DNA from: Teichococcus oryzae
GTDB taxonomy: Bacteria > Pseudomonadota > Alphaproteobacteria > Acetobacterales > Acetobacteraceae
Assembly (NCBI RefSeq): GCF_008386565.1
Contig: NZ_VUKA01000002.1
Span: 488,522-552,521, forward strand
Length of the DNA stretch: 64,000 nucleotides
Reading direction: 5' to 3'
Shown in pieces: positions 52,209 to 62,463 of this stretch. Below the pieces are notes generated by a model that did not search any database, was not told the origin of the DNA, and saw only the letters and a list, made by a program, of their open reading frames with translations. The number at the start of each line of letters is the position of its first letter. Position 1 is the first letter of the stretch. A program made the translations under genes and the position numbers.

Positions 52209-55200
52209 GGCGTATCTCCTTCGGGGCTGAGGGCGGCGGGCAGGCGCGGCGGGGAGGCGGCGATGCGGCGAAGCTCCTCGATCAACTCGCCGGGGATGCC
52301 GTCTTCGCCGGGCGCCACCTCGTGTATGGCGGCGCGCAGCTGGCGCAGCTCGGCCTCATCCACGGCGCCGCCGGTCATGGCGATGATGGGCAGGCAGCGC
52401 CATTCGGGGCGGCGGCGGAGTTCCTGGATCAGCGTGAAGCCGTCGCCCTCATGATTGCCCTGGACTTCCACCATCAGCAGGCCGGGTGTCGGCTGGGCGG
52501 CCATGCGGGCCAGCGCGGCAGCGGTGCCCTCGGCTTCCTCCACCTTCCAGCCTTCCCGCTCCAGCAGGTGGCGCAACTCGGCGCGCTGGTCGATGTCCTG
52601 CTCAACGATCAGGGCGGTGCCCGGCGAGGGCTGGACGCGGAAGCGGTCGAGCACGCGTTTCAGCCGGTCCCATTCCACCGGCTTGTTCAGGTAGTCGGCG
52701 GCGCCAAGCGAAAAGGCGAGGCCGCGTTCCTGCACCACCGTCACCATCACCACGGGCGTTTCCGCCAGCTCGGGATCGGCCTTCAGCGCCGACAGCACGC
52801 CCCAGCCATCGAGGCGCGGCATCATGACGTCGAGCAGGATGGCGGCGGGGCGCAGCATCCGCGCCATCTCCAGGCCCGCCTTGCCGTCGGGCGCGATGCG
52901 GACGGCGAAGCCTTCCCGCCGCAGGAAGCGGGCCAGCAGGTCGCGCGTGGCGGCATCGTCGTCGATCACCAGGATCAGCCCGGCCTCCTGCGCCGCCGCC
53001 GCCTCCTCCTCCGCCAGCGACGCGGCGCCCGCCTGCACCGCCGGCTCATGCTCCTCGGCGCGGATGCTGCGCAGGTCGGCGGGCAGGCGGATGGTGAAGC
53101 AGGTGCCGCGGCCGGGCTCGCTGGTCACGCCGATGCTGCCGCCCAGCATGCTGCTGAAGGCCTTGGTGATGGCGAGGCCGAGCCCGGTGCCGCCGAACCG
53201 CCGCGTGGTGGAGCTGTCGGCCTGGGTGAAGCGCTGGAACAGCCGCTCCAGCTGCTCGGCCGTCATGCCGATGCCGGTGTCGGCGATGCCGAACACCAGC
53301 CAGCCGGGCTGTTCCGCATCGGCGGCGGCGCTCAGCGTGATGCGGCCGCGCTCGGTGAACTTGGCGGCGTTGCCCAGCAGGTTGAACAAGCATTGCCGCA
53401 GCTTCACCGGGTCCGAATGCATCCCCGGAAGGTCCGGCGCGATGTCGAGGGACAGCGTGTTGTTCTTCTTGGAAACCAGCGCCTCCACCGTGCCCGCCAC
53501 CTCGCGCAGCAGGGCGGCGGTGTCGAAATCCTCCGGCTGCACCTCCATCTTGCCGGCCTCGATCTTGGACAGGTCGAGCACGTCGTTGATCAGGGACAGG
53601 AGGTGGCGGGCATTGGCGTTGATCTTCGCCAGGTCCTCGCGGAAATTCTCGCCGCCCTCCAGCTCTTCCGCCTCCTCCTCCAGCATCTCGGAATAGCCGA
53701 TCACGGCGGAAAGCGGCGTGCGCAGCTCGTGGCTCATATTGGCGATGAACTGGCTTTTCGCCTTGTTGGCGTCCTCGGCCGCTGCCTTGGCAAGCGCCAG
53801 GGATTCCTCGGCCTCGCGCATCTCGGTGATGTCGGTGTTGGTGCCGAACCAGCCGATCAGCCCCCCCTCGGGGGATTCGGCGTCCGGCGCGTCGCGCAGC
53901 GGCAAGGCGCGCGACAGGAACCAGCGATACTGCCCGTCCGCGCCGCGCAGCGGAAAGGTGTCCTCCCATGCCTCCCCGGCCGCGACAGCGTCGCGGAAGC
54001 GCTGGATCACGGCGTCCGCGTGGTCCGGGTGGAGCAGCGCCTGCCAGCCCGAGCCGCGCATCTCCTCCAGGCGGCCGCCGGTGTAGTCGAACCAGCGGCG
54101 GTTGTACCACTGCACCTCGCCCCCCGGATCGGTCATCCAGGCGAGCTGCGGCACGGAATCGACGATCATGCGCAGCCGCGCCTCGCTGCGGCGCAGGCGG
54201 TCCTCCATGCGGCGGCGGATCGTGATGTCGATCGCCGCCAGCCCCACCCCTTCCAGTGGCCGGTGGGCGGAGCCGCCGCCATGCAGCGGAAAGAAGCTCA
54301 TCCGCAGGTGGCGGGCGCCACTGCCCTGCGGCCGCAGCGTCACCTCCACATCGGATTGCGCCTGGCCGCCCTCCAGCACGCGGCGCAGCTGCGGCTCGAT
54401 CTGTTCGCGCGCCTCCTCCGGCAAGGTGCCGTCCTGCGCGCCGAGCACGCGCTCGCTCATTTCCGTCAGGGTCTTGTTGGCGTGCAGCAGGCGCAGCCGC
54501 TGGTCGAGGAAGCCGAGGCCGACCGGCGCATGGCCCAGCACCCCGTCCAGCAGGGCGGTGGCCCGCCGCTCGGCGCGCCGGCGGTTGCGGGCATACAGCG
54601 CCAGCAACAGGCAGGCGGCGGCCGCGGCGGCCAGCGAGCCGCCGGCCAGCCACGGCGCCCGGCGCTCATCGCGGATGGCGCGCCGCAATTGCTGCTGCCG
54701 CGCCGCCATCTGCAGCCTGGCGATCTCGGCGCGGGCGCCATCCATCAACTGCTTGCCTTCGCGCGTCCCGATCCGGCGCACGGCCGCGTCGCGCCCTTCC
54801 GCGCGATGCAGGGCGACAACTTCCGCCGACCAAGCCAGCTTGCCTTCCACCAGCCCGCGCAGCCGGCCGGTGGACAGCTCGTCCCCTTCCGCCACCTTGT
54901 CGGGGGGCGCCGCCGCTTCCAGGGCGCCCAGAAGCTCGGTGGCCCGGCGCCGGCCCTCCTCATAGGGCGTGAGATAGGTCTCGTCGCCAGCCAGGACAAA
55001 GCCCCGCTGGCCGGTTTCCACATCCTTGAGCGCCGACAGCAGGGCCTCGGCATCCAGCACATAGCTCGAGGCGCGGGCGTCCTGCGCCCGGCCCGCCACC
55101 CCCAGGCGCCATTCGGCGATGCCCAGCGCCAGCGACAGGGCCAGAAGTCCCAGCGCAAGAGGCAGGGCGAAGCGCAAAAGGCGGGAGCTTGGGCGGGGCG

Positions 55201-55216
55201 AGGCGGAAGCGGACAA
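52205..55216 (-). CDS. hybrid sensor histidine kinase with CHASE3, PAS and two receiver domains
   Basis: Protein of 1003 residues. An N-terminal helix near 13-33 is followed by a CHASE3-like sensor (DVETGQRGFVLAGDETYLTP near 60-80), a second helix near 190-208, a PAS-like region to about 335 and a typical PAS/PAC (WMTDPGGEVQWYNRRWFDYTGG in parts). The HisKA phospho-His (MSHELRTP) is near 494, then the ATPase domain (RFGGTGLGLAIT). Receiver 1 is intact (LILVIDDD, LLDVMMPRLDG). Receiver 2 (ALIVEQDIDQRAEL) has Glu in place of the phospho-Asp (MVEVQGN) and lacks a matching Lys, so it is probably inactive. Confidence 0.9.
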   Translation of the reverse strand: MSASASPRPSSRLLRFALPLALGLLALSLALGIAEWRLGVAGRAQDARASSYVLDAEALLSALKDVETGQRGFVLAGDETYLTPYEEGRRRATELLGALEAAAPPDKVAEGDELSTGRLRGLVEGKLAWSAEVVALHRAEGRDAAVRRIGTREGKQLMDGARAEIARLQMAARQQQLRRAIRDERRAPWLAGGSLAAAAAACLLLALYARNRRRAERRATALLDGVLGHAPVGLGFLDQRLRLLHANKTLTEMSERVLGAQDGTLPEEAREQIEPQLRRVLEGGQAQSDVEVTLRPQGSGARHLRMSFFPLHGGGSAHRPLEGVGLAAIDITIRRRMEDRLRRSEARLRMIVDSVPQLAWMTDPGGEVQWYNRRWFDYTGGRLEEMRGSGWQALLHPDHADAVIQRFRDAVAAGEAWEDTFPLRGADGQYRWFLSRALPLRDAPDAESPEGGLIGWFGTNTDITEMREAEESLALAKAAAEDANKAKSQFIANMSHELRTPLSAVIGYSEMLEEEAEELEGGENFREDLAKINANARHLLSLINDVLDLSKIEAGKMEVQPEDFDTAALLREVAGTVEALVSKKNNTLSLDIAPDLPGMHSDPVKLRQCLFNLLGNAAKFTERGRITLSAAADAEQPGWLVFGIADTGIGMTAEQLERLFQRFTQADSSTTRRFGGTGLGLAITKAFSSMLGGSIGVTSEPGRGTCFTIRLPADLRSIRAEEHEPAVQAGAASLAEEEAAAAQEAGLILVIDDDAATRDLLARFLRREGFAVRIAPDGKAGLEMARMLRPAAILLDVMMPRLDGWGVLSALKADPELAETPVVMVTVVQERGLAFSLGAADYLNKPVEWDRLKRVLDRFRVQPSPGTALIVEQDIDQRAELRHLLEREGWKVEEAEGTAAALARMAAQPTPGLLMVEVQGNHEGDGFTLIQELRRRPEWRCLPIIAMTGGAVDEAELRQLRAAIHEVAPGEDGIPGELIEELRRIAASPPRLPAALSPEGDTP

Positions 55217-55349
55217 GGGCGGTGGTTCCAGGGTTGCTTCCGGTAACGCGTGCCAGGGGCCTGGGGTTCACGGCGAAGGCAAACCACCTTGGGCGCTGCG
55301 GCGTTGAGCCGGCTCACGGCCTGTTGCCAGTGCCGCAGGAGTTCCGCCC

Positions 55350-57137
55350 ATGATCCCTCCCCAGGCCGGCCCGGCTTCGCCCGCCAGAACCGCCCCCACG
55401 CTGCATACGGGGCTGCTATCCGCGGCGCTGATCATTGCCGGGCTGTATTTCGGCCGCGACGTGATCGTGCCGCTTGTGCTGGCGGTGCTTCTGGCCTTCG
55501 TGCTGGCGCCGGTGGTTGCGGCGCTGCGCCGCTTGTTCATTCCCGGGGCCCTGGCGGTGGTGCTGGCGGTGCTGCTCAGCGCCGGCGCCATCCTTGGCCT
55601 CGGCATGGTCATGGCGCGGCAGGCCGGCAGCCTCATGGGCGGATTGCCGGACTACCAGGAGAACCTGCGCCAGAAGCTACAGAACCTGCAGCTCGCCGAG
55701 CTGATGCGGGAAGCGCGGCTGGCGCTGCAAGACCTGCGCAGCATGATCGGCGACGGCATCCCGGCGGCGGCGCGCGGCGAGACGGCCGGGGCCCCCGGCA
55801 CCAGCAGCGCCGTGCCGCCCGATATCGGCACCACGCCACTGGACGTGATCCAGGGCCTGGCGGGGCCGGTGCTGGGGCCGCTGGCGACGGCCGGCGTGGT
55901 GATCCTGTTCACCATCTTCGTGCTGCTGTACCGCGAGGATCTGCGCGACCGGGTGATCCGGCTGGCCGGCAGCGGGGACCTGCACCGCACCACCGTCGCG
56001 CTGAACGACGCGGCGCGCCGGTTGTCGCGGCTGTTCCTGGCGCAGGTGGCCCTGAACGCGGCGCTTGGCACCTTCATCGGCACGGCCTTGTGGATGCTCG
56101 GCCTGCCCAGCGCGGCGCTGTGGGGCATCCTGACGGGGCTGATGCGCTTCGTGCCGTTCCTGGGCCTGTTCATCGCGCTGATCCCGCCCTTGGTGCTGGC
56201 CGTGGCGGTGGACCCGGGTTGGGGCATGGCCCTTTGGGTGCTGGGCCTGTTCCTGGTGGCCGAGCCGCTGATGGGCCAGGTGGCGGAACCCATGGTGTTC
56301 GGCCGCTCCACCGGCCTTTCGCCGGTGGCGGTGCTGATCGCCGCCGTGTTCTGGACCTTTATCTGGGGTCCCATCGGCCTGCTGCTGGCGACGCCGCTCA
56401 CCGTGGTGCTGGTGGTGCTGGGCCGGCATGTGCCGAGCCTGGGCTTCCTGAACGTGATGCTGGGGGACAGCCCGTCGCTGCGGCCGGAGGAAAGCTTCTA
56501 CCAGCGCCTGTTGCAGGGCGACGCGGCCGGGCAGCTGGAGCAGGCGCGCCGCAGCCTGCGGGAGGAGCCGTCCCTCACCGCCTATCTGGACGGGGTGGCG
56601 CTGCCCGCCCTGGTGCTGGCCGACCGCGACTGGGCGCGGGAGGAGCTGGAGCCGGAGCGGCTGGAGGATGTCCGCGCGCGAACCGCCGCCCTGCTGGAGG
56701 TCCTGCCGGAGGAGGCGGGCGTCGGCAAGCCGCCGGAGGATGCGCCGCTCTGCCTGTGCGCCGCCGGGCGGGGGCGGCTGGACGACCTGTCGGCCTCCAT
56801 CGCCGCGCTGGCGCTGCAATCGGAGGGCGTGGCGGCCGCCATGACACCGGAGGGCGCCGAGCTGCCGCCGGAGATCGCCGCGCGGGTCCGGCTGTGCTGC
56901 ATCTCGGTGCTCGAGGAAGGCAGCAGCGCCGCCAGCGTCAGGCTGCTGATCCGCCGCTGGGAAAAGGCCCTGCCGGAGGCCGGGCTGGCCATCGGCGTCT
57001 GGCACGCGCGGCCCGACAGCGCGATGCTGCGGGCGCTGCGGCAGGAGGCGACGGGGCATCCCATCGTCACCTCCCTGGGCGAGCTGGCAGCCTTGTGGCG
57101 AGCCTCGGCGGGGCAGCCGGTGGCGCCGCCCCGCTGA
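55350..57137 (+). CDS. AI-2E family transporter with extended C-terminal domain
   Basis: Protein of 595 residues. The N-terminal 360 residues form the AI-2E transporter fold, with ALIIAGLYFGRDVIVPLVLAVLLAF at the start, IFVLLYREDLRDRVIRLAG, GLPSAALWGILTGLMRFVPFLG and the late FWTFIWGPIGLLLATPLTV. The remaining 230 residues are soluble and of unknown fold. Typical members have about 350 residues, so the C-terminal part is extra. Transport of AI-2 is only the family name; the substrate is unknown. The ATG 55350 start lies 134 bases from the divergent kinase start. Confidence 0.88.
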   Translation: MIPPQAGPASPARTAPTLHTGLLSAALIIAGLYFGRDVIVPLVLAVLLAFVLAPVVAALRRLFIPGALAVVLAVLLSAGAILGLGMVMARQAGSLMGGLPDYQENLRQKLQNLQLAELMREARLALQDLRSMIGDGIPAAARGETAGAPGTSSAVPPDIGTTPLDVIQGLAGPVLGPLATAGVVILFTIFVLLYREDLRDRVIRLAGSGDLHRTTVALNDAARRLSRLFLAQVALNAALGTFIGTALWMLGLPSAALWGILTGLMRFVPFLGLFIALIPPLVLAVAVDPGWGMALWVLGLFLVAEPLMGQVAEPMVFGRSTGLSPVAVLIAAVFWTFIWGPIGLLLATPLTVVLVVLGRHVPSLGFLNVMLGDSPSLRPEESFYQRLLQGDAAGQLEQARRSLREEPSLTAYLDGVALPALVLADRDWAREELEPERLEDVRARTAALLEVLPEEAGVGKPPEDAPLCLCAAGRGRLDDLSASIAALALQSEGVAAAMTPEGAELPPEIAARVRLCCISVLEEGSSAASVRLLIRRWEKALPEAGLAIGVWHARPDSAMLRALRQEATGHPIVTSLGELAALWRASAGQPVAPPR

Positions 57138-57158
57138 GGCGCCGCCCCAATCGGCCGA

Positions 57159-59942
<2,784 letters not shown>

Positions 59943-60017
59943 GATGGGACGTTCCTTGTGCGAGGGGCGCGGGGGCAGGGGGCGCCTGGGAGGCCAGGAG
60001 GCAGTTCGGCTGGCGTT

Positions 60018-60043
60018 TTGTACCATATCCAGGTATCATACAA
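60018..60043. promoter_or_regulatory. inverted repeat between acnA and the GntR gene
   Basis: TTGTA (60018-60022) and TACAA (60039-60043) are the ends of an imperfect ten-base inverted repeat (8 of 10 paired, 6-base centre). A near-consensus -10, TATCAT (60034-60039), overlaps it. The position is the divergent region between acnA and the GntR gene, 20-45 bases before the latter, which suits autoregulation. Confidence 0.45.
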
Positions 60044-60063
60044 GAAAGCCGCGCGGAGGGCCA

Positions 60064-60981
60064 ATGGGATCGTTGCACGTGCTGCTGGCGCACCGCGTCC
60101 TCGACCACATCCGGGCCGAGGGGCTGCCGGCTGGCCACCACCTGACGGAACAATCGCTGGAGCCGGTGCTGGGCACCTCCCGCTCCCCCATCCGCGGTGC
60201 GCTGGCGCATCTGGCGGCGCAGGGCGTGCTGGTGCCGCGCCCGCCGCGCCGTGGCCTGTTCCTGGCCCGCGACGCCGCCGAGATGGCCCTGGCCGAGGAT
60301 CTGCCCGGTGCCCCGGCGGAGGAGCGCGCCTATCTCGCCCTGGCCCGCGCCCGGCTGGCGGGCGAGCTGCCCGCCGTGCTGTCGGAAAGCGAGGCGATGC
60401 GGCGCACCGGCCTAGCGCGCGATGCCCTGCGCCGCGTGCTGGCGCGCGCCGCCCAGGAAGGCTGGATCGAGCAGCGCCCGTCCCGCCGCTGGTCCTTCCT
60501 GCCGATGATCGACGGACCTGAGGCCTGCGCCGAAAGCTATGCCCTGCGCGCCGCGCTGGAGCCGGCGGCGTTGCGGATGCCCGGCTTCGCGCCCGACCCG
60601 GCGGTGCTGGAGCGGCTGCGGGCGCAGCAGCGGATGCTGGCGGAAGGCGGCGTGTTCCGCGCCGGCGATGCCGAACTGTTCGCCGCCAATTCCACCTTCC
60701 ATGAATCGCTGGCCACGCTGTCGGGCAACCGCTTCGTGCTGCAGATGGTGGTGCGGCAGAACCAGCTTCGCCGGCTGGTGGAATACCGCGCCGTGCTGGA
60801 CCGCGGGCGCGTCCGCCACCAATGTTTCGAGCATCTTTCGATCCTGGACAGGCTGATGGCCGATGACCGCGACGCGGCGGCGCGGCTGCTTGAAGGCCAC
60901 CTCGTCCATGCGGGGGAAGAAAAGGTGCGGCTGCTGCGGCGGGCCGGTGGCTCCGCCGAAACCACAAAGGAAACCCCATGA
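60064..60981 (+). CDS. GntR family regulator with two winged HTH segments and FCD domain
   Basis: Regulator of 305 residues. The N-terminal winged helix (3-75: VLDHIRAEGLPAGHHLTEQ, then GTSRSPIRGALAHLAAQG) is followed by a second HTH-like segment (about 80-145: AVLSESEAMRRTGLARDALRRVL, read in parts, then EQRPSRRW). The FCD effector domain (150-290) has the metal-type His pattern NSTFHESLATLSGN and QCFEHLSILDRL. Single-HTH members have about 230 residues, so this one is longer. It is divergent from acnA and overlaps prpF by 4 bases. Confidence 0.87.
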   Translation: MGSLHVLLAHRVLDHIRAEGLPAGHHLTEQSLEPVLGTSRSPIRGALAHLAAQGVLVPRPPRRGLFLARDAAEMALAEDLPGAPAEERAYLALARARLAGELPAVLSESEAMRRTGLARDALRRVLARAAQEGWIEQRPSRRWSFLPMIDGPEACAESYALRAALEPAALRMPGFAPDPAVLERLRAQQRMLAEGGVFRAGDAELFAANSTFHESLATLSGNRFVLQMVVRQNQLRRLVEYRAVLDRGRVRHQCFEHLSILDRLMADDRDAAARLLEGHLVHAGEEKVRLLRRAGGSAETTKETP

Positions 60982-62150
60982 TCCAGCGTTCCCTCCCCGC
61001 CGTCTTCATGCGTGGCGGCACCAGCAAGGCGCTGATGCTGCATGCCCGTGACCTGCCGGCCGACCGCGCGGCCTGGACGCCGATCTTCACCGCCGCGATG
61101 GGCACCCCCGATCCTTACGGGCGGCAGCTGGATGGGATGGGCGGCGGCGTGTCCTCCTTGTCCAAGGTCTGCATCCTGGCGCCGTCGGAGCGGCGGGACG
61201 CGGATATCGACTACACTTTCGCGCAGGTGCTGATCAAAGAGGTGCGGGTCGATTACAAGGGCAATTGCGGCAACATGAGTTCCGCCGTCGGCCCCTTCGC
61301 GGTGGATGAGGGGCTGCTGCGGGCCGAGGGCGACAGCGCCACCGTGCGCATCTTCAATACCAACACGCAAAAGATCATCCACGCCACCTTCCCGATCGAG
61401 AATGGCCGCGCCCGCTATGACGGCGACCTCGCCATTCCCGGCGTGGGCGGCACGGGCGCGCCGATCCGGCTGGATTTCGTGCAGCCCGGCGGCGCCACCA
61501 CCGGCAAGCTGCTGCCGAGCGGCGCCGAGCGCGACATGCTGGAGGTGCCCGGCTTCGGCCCGCTGGAAGTGTCTCTGGTGGATGCCGCCAACGCCGCCGT
61601 GTTCGTGCGCGCCCGCGACATCGGCCTGACCGGGCTGGAACTGCCGGACCAGCTGGAAGCCAACCAGGCGATGCTGGACCTGCTGCAGGCGATCCGGTTG
61701 CAGGCGGCGGTGCGCATGGGCATCGCGCCGGATGTGGAGGCGGCGCGCGGCATCACCAGCGTGCCCTATATCGGCTTCGTCAGCCCGCCGGCCGAGGGCC
61801 GGACGCTGTCCGGCGAAACCGTGCGGGCGGAGGAGGTGGACCTGGTGGCGCGCGTGCTGTCCAACGGCCAGCCGCACCGCGCCCTGCCGCTCACCGTGTC
61901 GCTCTGCACCGCCGTTGCCGCCCGGATCAGCGGCACGGTGGTGGCGGAGGCGCTGTCCCCCGCCGCCGGCGAGGGTGCGTTGCGCATCGGCATGCCATCC
62001 GGCGTGCTGACGGTGGGCGCGGATGTGGCGCGGGAGGATGGCGCCTGGGTGGCGCGCGCCGGCTCCTTCTATCGCACGGCGCGCCGGCTGTTCGATGGCC
62101 GCGTCTGGGTCCCCGGCGCGGCGATGGCGCCGCTGAACACGGCCGCCTGA
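60978..62150 (+). CDS. prpF: PrpF family protein (2-methylaconitate isomerase-like)
   Basis: Protein of 390 residues of the PrpF family (DAPEP-epimerase-like fold). FMRGGTSKALML near 10-21, QLDGMGGGVSSLSKVCIL near 50-67, the nucleotide NCGNMSSAVGPFA near 97-109 and a C-terminal RTARRLFDGRVWVPGAA are conserved. PrpF isomerises 2-methylaconitate in the AcnD/PrpF route of propionate metabolism. No acnD, prpB or prpC lies here; acnA is divergent. Some PrpF-like proteins act on 4-oxalomesaconate instead. The start overlaps the GntR stop. Confidence 0.86.
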   Translation: MIQRSLPAVFMRGGTSKALMLHARDLPADRAAWTPIFTAAMGTPDPYGRQLDGMGGGVSSLSKVCILAPSERRDADIDYTFAQVLIKEVRVDYKGNCGNMSSAVGPFAVDEGLLRAEGDSATVRIFNTNTQKIIHATFPIENGRARYDGDLAIPGVGGTGAPIRLDFVQPGGATTGKLLPSGAERDMLEVPGFGPLEVSLVDAANAAVFVRARDIGLTGLELPDQLEANQAMLDLLQAIRLQAAVRMGIAPDVEAARGITSVPYIGFVSPPAEGRTLSGETVRAEEVDLVARVLSNGQPHRALPLTVSLCTAVAARISGTVVAEALSPAAGEGALRIGMPSGVLTVGADVAREDGAWVARAGSFYRTARRLFDGRVWVPGAAMAPLNTAA

Positions 62151-62463
62151 GGCCACGCCGCCGGTCCTCCCACCTTGGCAGCCATGCGCGCCGCCCCAGG
62201 CGCCGGGGCTGGAGGGCCGGGTCATGCGGGCCTCCCCTTGGGAAGTCCGGGAGCTTTCCATCGCCCGCGGAATGCCGGAATGGCCATGGCCCACGCCAGG
62301 ATGGTGGCGCGGCCGGCGCTTGAGGAATTGCGCCCGCACGGCCACACTGATGCCAGCTCACGCTTGCCCCTTGCGGAAGCCTCATGCTTAGGAGAGGCGC
62401 GGCGGCAGCCGGGTACCGGCCCGCGGGAGCACCGCAGGTTGTCTGCGGAATTAGGGAACTGGA
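62151..62463. other. 313-base intergenic stretch
   Basis: Between prpF and the methyltransferase gene. No gene or clear promoter was seen. The last 60 bases are less GC-rich than the surroundings (GGTTGTCTGCGGAATTAGGG). An AGGAG occurs at 62391 but is far from the start. It marks the boundary to the polysaccharide locus. Confidence 0.6.

Noticed and set aside
52322-55246. Plus-strand frame of 974 codons
   Set aside because: Antisense to the CHASE3 hybrid kinase; no recognisable domain, biased composition.
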